Shown here piece after piece: positions 55,628 through 64,000 of a DNA stretch of 64,000 bases. This DNA comes from Saprospiraceae bacterium (GTDB taxonomy: Bacteria; Bacteroidota; Bacteroidia; Chitinophagales; Saprospiraceae): the NCBI GenBank assembly GCA_020628645.1, contig JAHDES010000006.1:1-64000 (forward strand). Reading direction: 5' to 3'. Made by a program: the position numbers and the translations under genes. Under the pieces are notes generated by a model. It did not search any database, was not told the DNA's origin, and worked only from the letters and a program-made list of their open reading frames with translations. Each line of letters begins with the position of its first letter. The first letter of the stretch is position 1.

Positions 55628-55688
55628 AAAATGAGATAAATTATTCTTTATTAGTTTAAATAATAATCTCTATCTTCTTAAAGTAGAT

Positions 55689-55732
55689 AATCAGGGTTAA
55701 CTGTACACACTAGTTAACCCTGATTTTTTTGT
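55689..55732 (+). terminator. Rho-independent terminator, 14-bp perfect stem
   Basis: AATCAGGGTTAACT (55689-55702) and AGTTAACCCTGATT (55712-55725) with a 9-nt loop, followed by a T run. It separates the S74 gene from the glycan cluster. Confidence 0.92.
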
Positions 55733-55755
55733 TTTTAAATTTTAAATAACGGAAA

Positions 55756-57216
55756 ATTATCAAACTTACGCAAAAGGTACTTAAAGGAAGTTATTGGAAT
55801 ATATTTTCAAGTATTTTACAACAATTTTTTAATTATTTTATAGGAATAGTACTAGTTAGGTTATTAGAACCATCTGATTTCGGGTTGATAGCTATGGTTA
55901 CAATATTCACAAGTTTTGCAAATATATTCTTAGACTTAGGATTTAGTTTGGCATTAATACAAAAGAATAAAATTAATGAAAACCACGTTTCTTCTGTTTT
56001 TTGGCTCAATGTTTTCATGGGAATAAGTTTCTTTATCTTTTTAAATATTTTCTCATCTTGTATAGCTGCATTTTTTCAAAATAATAAAGTAGAAAATATC
56101 ATACCTTATCTATCTATCAATTTTATACTTACCTCAGGATATTTAATACAAAGAACATTACTTAAAAAGAAGGTTGATTTCAAAGAAATAGGTGTAATCA
56201 ATTTATTTTCTACTATTTTATCAGGAATTATAGGAATATTTTTTGCATATAATGATTATGGTGTATGGTCTTTAGTAATTAATAGTATACTAATAAATGT
56301 CTTTTCTCTTGTGTTATATTGGTATTTTAATCCCTGGCGACCAAAATTTATTTTTAGAATAGATGCTATAAAAGAATTATGGACATTTGGCTTAAATGTT
56401 ACATTGCTAAATATATTTAGATATTTTACTATTAAAATCGATAATATTCTGATAGGAAAATTTATGGGATCCACAGAGTTGGGCTTTTATAGCAAAGCTT
56501 ATTCATTTATGACACTACCTATGCAAGTACTTAAAGGTAAATTTCTAGAAGTGCTACTACCTGCATTCTCACTAATACAATATGATAAAGAAAGACAACG
56601 TAAACTATATTTAAAATCTAGTGAATTAATAGCCGCAATACTTTTTCCTATTATTTGTGGTTTTTTTTGTATTTCAGAGGAATTCGTTCTTATTTTTTTA
56701 GGTGAAAAATGGAGTTCTATCATTATATTAATACAAATTTTTTGTGTAGCAAGCTTATTTAATTCAATAGGTTTACCTGGACCTTTAATGAATGCAAATG
56801 GGCGACCAGATTTGTTACTAAGGCTTACAATAGTTACAAGAAGTTTCATGATAATCTTAATTGTGGTAGGATTAATATATAAAGGCCTCATTGGTATAGC
56901 AATTGGATCTACATTAGGTATAGTTATTCATTCCCTCACTATCAATTATTATGCTCTAAAAATTATTGAGATAGAATTAAATAGATTCATTATTTCTATA
57001 TTAAAATATATTGGATTCTCATTTTCAATGAGTTTAATCATTTTTTTTATTTTTAGTGTATATTATGTGAATCTTTCTTTATTAAATTTAATAGTATTAA
57101 AAATTATTACAGGGGTTGTATTATATACCAGTTTCATGTTTATCTTCAATAAAAATTTGATTTCAGATATAAAAAAAGAATTTAAAGGATTTGACAAAGA
57201 GAAACTAAATTTATAG
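55756..57216 (+). CDS. Oligosaccharide flippase (Wzx-like, MOP superfamily), start codon not canonical
   Basis: The homologous frame is open from 55750 to TAG-type stop at 57216 and includes the N-terminal span (VLKGSYWNIFSSILQQFFNY then FIGIVLVRLLEPSDFGLIAM). No ATG, GTG or TTG lies before TTG 55885 in the first loop, so I set the start at ATT 55756, giving 486 aa, the usual length. About 12-14 membrane segments with family features such as FANIFLDLGFSLALIQK and FMGSTELGFYSKAYSFMTLP. It flips lipid-linked glycan units across the inner membrane. First gene of the surface-glycan cluster. Confidence 0.82.
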   Translation: MIKLTQKVLKGSYWNIFSSILQQFFNYFIGIVLVRLLEPSDFGLIAMVTIFTSFANIFLDLGFSLALIQKNKINENHVSSVFWLNVFMGISFFIFLNIFSSCIAAFFQNNKVENIIPYLSINFILTSGYLIQRTLLKKKVDFKEIGVINLFSTILSGIIGIFFAYNDYGVWSLVINSILINVFSLVLYWYFNPWRPKFIFRIDAIKELWTFGLNVTLLNIFRYFTIKIDNILIGKFMGSTELGFYSKAYSFMTLPMQVLKGKFLEVLLPAFSLIQYDKERQRKLYLKSSELIAAILFPIICGFFCISEEFVLIFLGEKWSSIIILIQIFCVASLFNSIGLPGPLMNANGRPDLLLRLTIVTRSFMIILIVVGLIYKGLIGIAIGSTLGIVIHSLTINYYALKIIEIELNRFIISILKYIGFSFSMSLIIFFIFSVYYVNLSLLNLIVLKIITGVVLYTSFMFIFNKNLISDIKKEFKGFDKEKLNL

Positions 57217-57293
57217 AAGTATAAAATGAGATTGAAGAAAAAATATACTACAGTTTATATACTTTTGATTTTTTAAAATTTAAATAATAGCTA

Positions 57294-58091
57294 GTGAATC
57301 GATTTAATAAAAAAACAAATTTTTCATTAAATAAAAAATGTATTTTTATTACAGGATGTCCAAGATCTGGAACATCAATGTTGACCAAAATAATTGATTC
57401 ACATCCTGAAATATCTATACTGATGGAAAATATTTTTGCAAATAGGAGAAGACATTGGGAAAAAGCTGATTATTGGTATGATAATAGACAATTTAAAAGA
57501 GAATTAAATTCAATATATTCGAAAGTAAAAGAACCTATAGTTGGTAATAAAGTAATTACTCCTGACGTATGGAGTTTAGATGATTTACTTCAATTTTGCA
57601 TGGCTTTTAATGAATTTAAAATTATTTGGATTATAAGAAACCCTAGAGATGTTCTTTTTTCAAGATTGAATAGAGAAAAACCCAATCATTTTAATGATAT
57701 GGCAAGAAAATGGTTGCCATTAGATTATTCATCTAAATTTAATACATGGACTTCTTCATGGCGTCAATCAATTGAAAATTACAGGCGGATGAAAGAGTTT
57801 TTACCATTAAATACAGAATTAGTCTACTATGATGATTTAGTAGAGAATTTTGAGAAGTATATAATACATATTTTTCAGAAACTTGAAATTCCTTTCAATG
57901 ATAGGGTATTATTGTGGCATGAAGTGGCACATACGAATCATAATGGAATAAAAAAGAAAGATTTAAAATATCAAGATTCAGATGTTAAAAAGAAGGAATC
58001 TAACATTGATGAAGATACATTATTAGAAATTAATATGAGCCTAAAAAAAGTCAGCTATTGGATCAATTTATGGGAAAACAGAGCTATATAA
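57294..58091 (+). CDS. Sulfotransferase
   Basis: The 265-aa protein starts at GTG 57294, the only usual start before the conserved part. The PAPS 5'-phosphosulfate loop IFITGCPRSGTSMLTKIIDS and the 3'-phosphate motif IIRNPRDVLFSRL are both present, with TWTSSWRQSIENYRRMKEF and ELVYYDDLVENF as in carbohydrate sulfotransferases (Sulfotransfer_1/3). It transfers sulfate from PAPS to a sugar or lipid hydroxyl, probably on the surface glycan made here (inference). It is the second gene of the cluster; the next gene begins 2 bp after its stop. Confidence 0.9.
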   Translation: MNRFNKKTNFSLNKKCIFITGCPRSGTSMLTKIIDSHPEISILMENIFANRRRHWEKADYWYDNRQFKRELNSIYSKVKEPIVGNKVITPDVWSLDDLLQFCMAFNEFKIIWIIRNPRDVLFSRLNREKPNHFNDMARKWLPLDYSSKFNTWTSSWRQSIENYRRMKEFLPLNTELVYYDDLVENFEKYIIHIFQKLEIPFNDRVLLWHEVAHTNHNGIKKKDLKYQDSDVKKKESNIDEDTLLEINMSLKKVSYWINLWENRAI

Positions 58092-58093
58092 TT

Positions 58094-59059
58094 ATGATAA
58101 TAAGATTAATGAGAAAAAAAAAAAAGGTAATATATTCCTTTAAAATAGGAAAAGTTAAAAAATCACATGGTATTCTATACAATATAGTTTATCCACTCAA
58201 ATTAATTTATAGTAAACCCTTTCAAAAAAAAATTTCGTGTGACTATAATTCATGTGGATGTAAAACGAATCCTTTAATCTGGATTTCGCATGAATATAAA
58301 GTGATTTATTTTGAAGTGCCTAAAGCTGCGAGTAGTTCTATTAAGAGAATGCTAAATCTTAAACAAGCTGATATTTTTTTTATTACTTTGCAGTTATTAT
58401 TGGAACATTATAAAAATGAAGAATTTAATATATGCCTAAATATTGTATGTGGTTCTATCTTTAATCACCTGAAATGTATACGTAAAATAAGTGAAGCAAT
58501 AAAAGTATTCAACTCAAATATTCAAAAAACAAATGAATTTATATATTTAAAATCTAATTACGCTCAAAATTACAATATTAATACTACATTTGAACCATTT
58601 TATGGTGATTTCGATCTTGTCTACAAACTATATTCTAACTATTTTACTTTTTCGTTTGTCAGAAATCCATTTGATAGAATAATATCAAATTGGTCAATGT
58701 TTACTCAAAAACCAGAAAGAAGAAAAGTACTAGAATCCCATATATCTAGCGAGACTAGTTTTGAAGAATTTTTGCACATAATACAAAAAGTGAAAAACCA
58801 TCATTGGCAAGAACAAGTAGATTATTTACCATTTGATGAAAAAGGATTATTAAAACTAGATTTTATTGGGAGATTAGAAAATTTTGAAATTGATTGGAAA
58901 ACATTATGTAAAAATACAGGTATAAGAGAGAATGAAATTTTAAAAGAGAATAAAACAGAGAGAAAGCCTTATGAAAGTTATTATTCAAATGAGGCTAGAA
59001 AAATTGTTGAAAAACTATATTTTAATGATATAAAAAAACTTTATCCTGAACTTCTTTAA
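58094..59059 (+). CDS. Sulfotransferase family 2 (HNK-1-type) protein
   Basis: The protein is 321 aa from ATG 58094, which follows the upstream stop by 2 bp; a TTG 36 bp earlier would overlap that gene and is not preferred. Motifs are VIYFEVPKAASSSIKRML (5'-PSB loop) and FSFVRNPFDRIISNW (3'-PB), typical of Sulfotransfer_2 carbohydrate sulfotransferases. There is a Cys-containing CDYNSCGCKTN segment near the N-terminus and a long helical insert (residues about 85-185) between the two motifs. The second of three sulfotransferases in the cluster. The acceptor is unknown. Confidence 0.85.
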   Translation: MIIRLMRKKKKVIYSFKIGKVKKSHGILYNIVYPLKLIYSKPFQKKISCDYNSCGCKTNPLIWISHEYKVIYFEVPKAASSSIKRMLNLKQADIFFITLQLLLEHYKNEEFNICLNIVCGSIFNHLKCIRKISEAIKVFNSNIQKTNEFIYLKSNYAQNYNINTTFEPFYGDFDLVYKLYSNYFTFSFVRNPFDRIISNWSMFTQKPERRKVLESHISSETSFEEFLHIIQKVKNHHWQEQVDYLPFDEKGLLKLDFIGRLENFEIDWKTLCKNTGIRENEILKENKTERKPYESYYSNEARKIVEKLYFNDIKKLYPELL

Positions 59060-59062
59060 TTT

Positions 59063-60049
59063 ATGGATTATACTAAAACCATCATAATAACTACGATTAA
59101 TAAAAAAACTAATGCAATAAGTGATTTCGAGAAACTGCTCAAAGGTTGGCATATCATATTAGTTGGCGATAAAAAAAGTCATCATATTGAAGATACTAGT
59201 TCTTTGACTTATCTATCGCTTAAAAAACAAAACGAATTAGGGTTTGTATTGAATGAACTGCTTCCCTATAACCATTATGTTCGTAAAAATCTCGGTTATT
59301 TATTTGCTTTAAAAAATGGGGCTTTATCTATATATGATACAGATGATGATAATGCTCCTTATAAAGAATGGAGTTTTCCTTCTTTTGAGATTAAAAATAC
59401 ACTTTCAATTAATGGAAGTAAATATTATAATGTATATAATAATTTTACAGATGAATTAGTATGGCCAAGAGGATTTCCTCTTTCATTAATTAGTCGTAAA
59501 CAAGAGTTTTCTCAAACTATAGGAGATCATTCTGTTGGTATATGGCAAGGATTAGCTGATAAAGACCCCGATGTAGATGCTATTCATCGATTAGTATTTG
59601 ACAAAGAAATTGTTTTTGATAAAAATCCCCCCTTAGTTCTTGCGCAAGGTTGTTATTGTCCTTTTAATTCTCAAAATACCTTATGGCATAGAGAAATGAT
59701 ACCTTATGCTTATCTACCTGCAACAGTAACGTTTCGTTTTACAGATATTTTAAGAGGCTATATCGCTCAGCGTTGTATTTGGGAACATGGTAAAATTTTA
59801 GGTTTTACTCAAGCTACGGTGTATCAAAATCGTAACGAGCATGATTTGATGAAGGATTTCAATTCTGAAATACCTTGTTATACAGAAATAGAAAAGGTTG
59901 TTGGAATATTGGACTCATTATCACTAAAAAATGATTTTGAAAATAATTTGATAACTATATATAATGCTTTATTCAAACATAATATAGTAAAGGAATTAGA
60001 ATTAGATTTAGTGAATAGATGGATTATGGATTTAAAAAAAGTATTATGA
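59063..60049 (+). CDS. STELLO-like glycosyltransferase (DUF288 family)
   Basis: The 328-aa protein begins KTIIITTINKKTNAISDFEK and has NYHVRKNLGYLFALKNGA-like segments (HYVRKNLGYLFALKNGALSI), followed by the DxD-type metal site YDTDDDNAPYKEW. Further typical parts are WPRGFPLSLI and CYCPFNSQNTLWHREM, and GYIAQRCIWEHG. This is the pattern of the STELLO/DUF288 family, first known from plant cellulose-synthase-interacting proteins and nematode homologues. No membrane span. Role probably sugar transfer to the cluster glycan (inference). Confidence 0.82.
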   Translation: MDYTKTIIITTINKKTNAISDFEKLLKGWHIILVGDKKSHHIEDTSSLTYLSLKKQNELGFVLNELLPYNHYVRKNLGYLFALKNGALSIYDTDDDNAPYKEWSFPSFEIKNTLSINGSKYYNVYNNFTDELVWPRGFPLSLISRKQEFSQTIGDHSVGIWQGLADKDPDVDAIHRLVFDKEIVFDKNPPLVLAQGCYCPFNSQNTLWHREMIPYAYLPATVTFRFTDILRGYIAQRCIWEHGKILGFTQATVYQNRNEHDLMKDFNSEIPCYTEIEKVVGILDSLSLKNDFENNLITIYNALFKHNIVKELELDLVNRWIMDLKKVL

Positions 60050-60876
60050 TATCAAAAACAGAATTTTTAACAATTTATGCTACTTATGGTAGTTTAGAAG
60101 TTGTTAAACAAACACTACCAACGGTTATTAGGGATACAAAGAATTACGGTAACGCACAATTAATTGTTCATGATTCTACGCAAAGAGAGCATGGTCAAAA
60201 AGAGAAATGGCAGTATTTAAGAGCTTTAGAAGAAGAGCATGGGTTCTTTTTAATTTTAAGCACTAATTTATCTATGGCTCATGCTAGAAATATGTGTTTA
60301 CAATTGGGGCAAGAATTATACGCACCTGAATATATTGCAATGATGGAAGATGATCATGGATATAAACCATCTTTTATTCAGGAATTAGTACAATCTATGA
60401 AGGATTATTATGGTAAAAAAAGTAGATACTCATTACGATATGGTTTGTTTACAGGATGTACAGAACATGCGGTTGGAGATTTAGAATCCATAGAAAAGTG
60501 TGAGCATAAAACAGGAAAAATTACTAAAAAATCGTCCTTACATATTAATAAGGTTAACAGCTGCTTTAGATGTGCTCCAACTTCACATTGGAATAATGTA
60601 TTAAAAGGATATGATACGGATGAGTATTTGATTTCGTACTTTCAAACTTTTCCTTTAAATATGCGAAATTATAATAAGGGATTTACAAATTTTTTTGTTA
60701 AAAATGGAGAATTGATGTTTTCTGTACAAGCAGAAGGACGCGGAGATACAGCTAAAGATTCTTTACGATTGTGGGATAAGGATTTTGCAGCTTCGGATCC
60801 TCGGAGTAATTATATAGGAAAAGATAAAACTAATGTTCTTGAGGATAAAAGTTTCTTGAATAGATTTTTAAAGTGA
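60046..60876 (+). CDS. GT-A-type glycosyltransferase-like protein
   Basis: The protein is 276 aa from ATG 60046, which overlaps the TGA of the STELLO-like gene (ATGA coupling); an earlier in-frame ATG at 60019 lies inside that gene. It begins FLTIYATYGSLEVVKQTLPT, a GT2-like first strand, and has NLSMAHARNMCLQLG followed by the acidic YIAMMEDDHGY (DxD-like) site. Later LRYGLFTGCTEH and CFRCAPTSHWNN are specific to this family. Donor and acceptor are unknown. Its stop overlaps the next start (TGATG). Confidence 0.75.
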   Translation: MISKTEFLTIYATYGSLEVVKQTLPTVIRDTKNYGNAQLIVHDSTQREHGQKEKWQYLRALEEEHGFFLILSTNLSMAHARNMCLQLGQELYAPEYIAMMEDDHGYKPSFIQELVQSMKDYYGKKSRYSLRYGLFTGCTEHAVGDLESIEKCEHKTGKITKKSSLHINKVNSCFRCAPTSHWNNVLKGYDTDEYLISYFQTFPLNMRNYNKGFTNFFVKNGELMFSVQAEGRGDTAKDSLRLWDKDFAASDPRSNYIGKDKTNVLEDKSFLNRFLK

Positions 60877-61553
60877 TGAATCCAGTAAAAATTTTTTTTT
60901 CATTCTTCCAGAAAAAGAAAGTTAAGAACTTAATTAATATAAATAACGAGAAGAAGTATATATATATTCATATACCTAAAAATGCAGGTACATCCTTAGG
61001 AAAAATATTTTTTGATGATTCAAAATCTCATATTACTGCATTACAGGTAAGAAATGAATTAACTGTTAAAAAGTATCAAGAGTATTATGTTTTTACTTTT
61101 TCTAGAAATCCGTGGGATCGATTTCTCTCTTTGTATAATTATGCAAGACTAGATGAAAGTTTTTATCATTCAGCTATTAATCCAGATAATGCTTTATATG
61201 GTAAACATTTAGATTATGATATATTGAAAAAGGCTTCTTTAAGAGATTGTGCGGAATATTTATTAGATGGTAGATTGAAACATGATGGTAGATGGAATCA
61301 TTGGAATCCTCAAGTTTTTTGGATTAAAGATGAAAAAAATGAAAGCTTGTTAAATTTTTGTGGGAAAGTAGAAAATTATTCAAATGATATTCAATTCCTT
61401 TCAAATAAATTTAAAATTGGAAAAACAAATCCAAAAGCGTTTAATAAATCTAGGAATAAAACTTCTTATCAACTTCATTTCGATAATATTACAAAAAATA
61501 TAGTTGGAGATTACTATAAAGACGATGTTAACTATTTTAACTATTCATTTTAA
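60876..61553 (+). CDS. Sulfotransferase family 2 protein
   Basis: The protein is 225 aa from ATG 60876, overlapping the previous stop by one base (TGATG). The PAPS loop YIYIHIPKNAGTSLGKIFF and the 3'-phosphate motif FTFSRNPWDRFLSLYNYARL are complete, as in bacterial Sulfotransfer_2 proteins. HWNPQVFWIKDE is also a common element of this group. It is the third sulfotransferase of the cluster, and shorter than the one at 58094. It probably acts on a different hydroxyl of the same glycan (inference). Confidence 0.88.
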   Translation: MNPVKIFFSFFQKKKVKNLININNEKKYIYIHIPKNAGTSLGKIFFDDSKSHITALQVRNELTVKKYQEYYVFTFSRNPWDRFLSLYNYARLDESFYHSAINPDNALYGKHLDYDILKKASLRDCAEYLLDGRLKHDGRWNHWNPQVFWIKDEKNESLLNFCGKVENYSNDIQFLSNKFKIGKTNPKAFNKSRNKTSYQLHFDNITKNIVGDYYKDDVNYFNYSF

Positions 61554-61556
61554 TAA

Positions 61557-62417
61557 ATGTCAAAAATAAATAATTCAAATTTAATCTTCGACTTAGGTCT
61601 TCATATAGGAGAAGATACTGCTTATTACCTGAATAAAGGGTACAAGGTTATAGCTGTAGATGCGAATGTTGAGATGATAGAACAAGCTAAAAATAATTTT
61701 TTGCATGCTGTAGAAAAGGAGCAACTAATTTTAGAAAATTGTGCTATATCATTAGAAGAAGATAAACACATATCTTTTTATATAAGTAAACATTCTGAAT
61801 GGAGTTCTCTAAATAAAGGAATAGCAAATAGAGAAGGACAATTCAAATATAAAATCAATGTACCAACAATCAAATTATCTTCTCTTTTTAAGAAACATGG
61901 AATTCCCTATTATTGTAAGATTGATATTGAAGGTTATGATTTAATCGCTTTAGAATCACTGAAAGAACTAAATGCCCAGCCAAAGTATATTTCCGTAGAA
62001 TCAGAATGTGCAATTGATGATAAGGAACTAACAGAGGATGAAGCTATGTTGTCATTAAATTTGCTTCATCAATTAGGATATAAAAAGTTTAAATTGGTAG
62101 ATCAGCATACCCTATCGACCTTACCTTTGAATAAAAAGTTTTATTATCCACTATCCAAATCTCAAAGAAAATGGTATCGTTTACTTTATTATCTTGGTAT
62201 TACTACTCATTCATCTGTATATATTTTAAAGTTGCGAAAAAAAGTAAATTATCAATTTAAAGTGGGATCTTCTGGTGCTTTCGGAGAAGATTTAGATGGT
62301 GAATGGATAGATTATTATACTGCGAGGCAGCATTTAATCTTTCATAGAAGACAATATTTTAATTTACAGAATAGCAATAACTACGGTTTTTGGTGTGATT
62401 GGCATGCTACGTATTAA
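61557..62417 (+). CDS. FkbM-family methyltransferase
   Basis: The 286-aa protein has the SAM loop LIFDLGLHIGEDTAYYLNKG, the acidic strand end VIAVDANVEMIEQAKNNF, and the FkbM hallmark YYCKIDIEGYDLIALESL. An O-methyltransferase of this family methylates sugar hydroxyls in glycans and antibiotics. The C-terminal 90 residues extend beyond the methyltransferase fold (KWYRLLYYLGITTHSSVYIL, GEDLDGEWIDYYTARQHLIF). It starts 3 bp after the sulfotransferase stop. Confidence 0.9.
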   Translation: MSKINNSNLIFDLGLHIGEDTAYYLNKGYKVIAVDANVEMIEQAKNNFLHAVEKEQLILENCAISLEEDKHISFYISKHSEWSSLNKGIANREGQFKYKINVPTIKLSSLFKKHGIPYYCKIDIEGYDLIALESLKELNAQPKYISVESECAIDDKELTEDEAMLSLNLLHQLGYKKFKLVDQHTLSTLPLNKKFYYPLSKSQRKWYRLLYYLGITTHSSVYILKLRKKVNYQFKVGSSGAFGEDLDGEWIDYYTARQHLIFHRRQYFNLQNSNNYGFWCDWHATY

Positions 62418-62436
62418 ACCATATTAAACGTTCAAT

Positions 62437-63309
62437 ATGGAAAATCTTACAATTAGTGTTATAATACGTACAAAAAATAGTGAAAAAACTATTGATGAAT
62501 GTCTACGTAACATACAAAATCAAACTTTTAAAGTACATGAAATAATTATAGTAGATTCAGGGTCAACGGATAATACCTTAAAAATTGTTTCTGAATTTGG
62601 ATGTAGAGTGATTTTTTATCCTAAAGAAATTCCTTTTAATTATTCAAAAGCACTTAATATTGGTATAGAAGTAGCTACCTCTCAATACATTTTAAATGTC
62701 AGTTCTCATGTGATTTTGCAGAATACTAAAACCATTGAATTTATGCTACATTTCCTGCAACTTAATCAATTAGTAATTGCTGTGAGTACTATGTTTCCTG
62801 TAGGGAAGAATGGAAGGAGAGATTATAGTACTGAAATGCAAACACAAAAGATAGGAAAAGTACAATGGGATTTTTTTAACAAGAAAAACTTTAAGGGTTT
62901 TGCAATGTGTAATACATGTGGATTATTTGAACGAAAATATTGGTTAGAATATCCATTTAATGAGAATATGTTAACAGCAGAAGAACAGGAATGGATTTAT
63001 CATTTCATGAAGAAATATAATAGAGGTTCTATAATAATAACTAACCCTTATGTATTGTATAAAAATCCGTATATAAATGTCTATAAAGCAAATCGAGATG
63101 TAATCGCTTTAGGACGATATGTTTATCCTCCTCTTTTGTCTACTAAACACATTATTAAATTATTGACTGTTGATAGTTTCGCTGCATTATTTAAAACAAA
63201 TTTATATAGAGTTTATAGAAATTGGTCTCTGGCTTTAGCTTTGATAAAGGAAAGGTTAGGATTTAAAATGAAAATTTCCTCTAATTATTCAAATAAACTT
63301 GAAACGTAA
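62437..63309 (+). CDS. GT2-family glycosyltransferase
   Basis: The 290-aa GT-A enzyme begins TISVIIRTKNSEKTIDECLR, then IIIVDSGSTDNTLKIV (nucleotide-binding strand) and YILNVSSHVILQNTKTIEFM. The DxD position is relaxed, and ENMLTAEEQEWIYHFMKK matches the ED/EE acceptor motif of GT2 enzymes. A hydrophobic C-terminal part is absent. It adds a sugar to the cluster glycan (inference). The gap to the next gene is 107 bp. Confidence 0.88.
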   Translation: MENLTISVIIRTKNSEKTIDECLRNIQNQTFKVHEIIIVDSGSTDNTLKIVSEFGCRVIFYPKEIPFNYSKALNIGIEVATSQYILNVSSHVILQNTKTIEFMLHFLQLNQLVIAVSTMFPVGKNGRRDYSTEMQTQKIGKVQWDFFNKKNFKGFAMCNTCGLFERKYWLEYPFNENMLTAEEQEWIYHFMKKYNRGSIIITNPYVLYKNPYINVYKANRDVIALGRYVYPPLLSTKHIIKLLTVDSFAALFKTNLYRVYRNWSLALALIKERLGFKMKISSNYSNKLET

Positions 63310-63416
63310 AAAAAGTATATACTTGTTTGTACAAAAATTAGAAACTGACTTAAATAGAGTGTTAACTAGATTAACTTTTTTCGTAAATATTTATATCGTA
63401 GAGTTTTGTTACTATA

Positions 63417-64000
63417 ATGATAAAAGAAAATACAAATTATAAACTTGTACCTAAAGAATTTAAACCTAATATATTTCACATATTATATATAATACGTACA
63501 TGCTTGTTAGAAAAAATAAATCTACATAAACACCACCTCAAAGGTAGGATGATGGATTTTGGTTGTGGAAAAAAGCCATATCAATCTCTTTTTAATGTTG
63601 ATGAATATATTGGTGTTGACTTTGATGGTGAAGGACACTCTCATAAAGATGAACAAATCGATGTGTTTTATGATGGTAAACACTTACCATTTCCAGATAA
63701 TCATTTTGATTCTGTATTCAGTAGTGAGGTCTTTGAACACGTTTTTAATTTAGAAGAGATTGTGCTAGAAATCAAACGAACTATGAAAAAGGGAGGTATT
63801 ATTATGATAACTTGTCCTTTTGTTTGGTATGAACATGAAATTCCAAATGATTATGCTCGATATACGCAATTTGCTTTAAAACATCTTTTCGAAAAAAGTG
63901 GGTTCGAAGTTATTAAAATAGACAAAACAGGAAATGCGACTCTAAGCATTTTTCAATTGATTCATTTTTATTTTAGTCCTAAAATTTTATCCTTTATTTT
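63417..64000 (+). CDS. Class I SAM-dependent methyltransferase, 3' end beyond window
   Basis: From ATG 63417 the frame is open to the window end (at least 194 codons). The SAM region reads RMMDFGCGKKPYQSLFNVDE then IGVDFDGEGH, followed by PDNHFDSVFSSEVFEHVFNL and MKKGGIIMITCPFVWYEHEI, as in Methyltransf_11 proteins of glycan clusters. A different frame at 63559-63753 is only its shadow. The substrate is unknown. Confidence 0.85.
   Translation, partial: MIKENTNYKLVPKEFKPNIFHILYIIRTCLLEKINLHKHHLKGRMMDFGCGKKPYQSLFNVDEYIGVDFDGEGHSHKDEQIDVFYDGKHLPFPDNHFDSVFSSEVFEHVFNLEEIVLEIKRTMKKGGIIMITCPFVWYEHEIPNDYARYTQFALKHLFEKSGFEVIKIDKTGNATLSIFQLIHFYFSPKILSFI

Noticed and set aside
58058-58093. TTG 58058 as start of the second sulfotransferase
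   Set aside because: It lies inside the previous gene; ATG 58094 follows that gene's stop by 2 bp and fits the operon pattern.
63559-63753. 64-codon frame near the right edge
   Set aside because: It is a shadow of the methyltransferase read from ATG 63417 in another frame.
1-64000. tRNA, rRNA, tmRNA or replication origin
   Set aside because: No sequence with a recognisable cloverleaf, rRNA core or origin-like repeat set was seen by eye; a dedicated RNA search was not possible.

Overview
The window looks like a chromosome piece of a low-GC, AT-rich gliding or surface-adhesive Bacteroidota, most likely a Saprospiria-type lineage (inference). The signs are: secreted proteins with type IX secretion (T9SS) type A and type B C-terminal sorting domains, PKD and HYR-like repeat proteins, a hybrid two-component regulator ending in an AraC-type HTH, Bacteroidota-like TAnnTTTG -7 promoter boxes, and almost no Shine-Dalgarno sequences. 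No rRNA, tRNA or CRISPR array was recognised.

Region 1 (1-16570, minus strand) is one uninterrupted reading frame of at least 5,523 codons that runs off the left edge. It encodes a giant secreted, Cys-rich HYR/hyalin-like repeat protein, with a perfect 306-bp tandem array near the N-terminus and a 429-bp identical internal duplication 4,680 bp apart. Region 2 (16571-24350) holds a 920-aa hybrid sensor/AraC regulator, divergent from the giant gene across a 2.2-kb spacer, and a LytTR regulator. The spacers carry small inverted-terminus repeats around a recurrent ATTGATTAYAAT motif. Region 3 (24350-27800) is a decayed mobile patch: a tyrosine-recombinase pseudogene, an intact AbiEi-like/Fic fusion, a perfect 16-bp-stem palindrome, a frameshifted relic and an ankyrin-type protein.

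Region 4 (27779-32537) has two tandem paralogous PKD/T9SS type B surface proteins. Region 5 (32793-47900) is mostly housekeeping: threonylcarbamoyl-AMP synthase, a GH36-type glycosidase with an overlapping methyltransferase, a CtpA-like protease, a SLOG-like protein, an Lrp/AsnC regulator, an RlmI-type rRNA methyltransferase without a canonical start codon, an SPFH protein, ProC, small membrane and Cys-rich proteins, a DUF457-type hydrolase, AnmK, a VOC protein and a CAT-like acetyltransferase.

Region 6 (48335-52150) has a DUF2304 protein and three glycosyltransferases. Region 7 (52580-55627) has two secreted proteins with phage-tail-type S74 chaperone domains, each followed by a strong terminator. 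Region 8 (55756-64000) is a surface-glycan cluster in one direction: a flippase, three sulfotransferases, a STELLO-like and two GT-A-type glycosyltransferases, an FkbM methyltransferase and an edge-truncated methyltransferase. It probably makes a sulfated, methylated surface polysaccharide. The giant adhesin, the T9SS cargo and the two glycan clusters together make this largely a cell-surface region.
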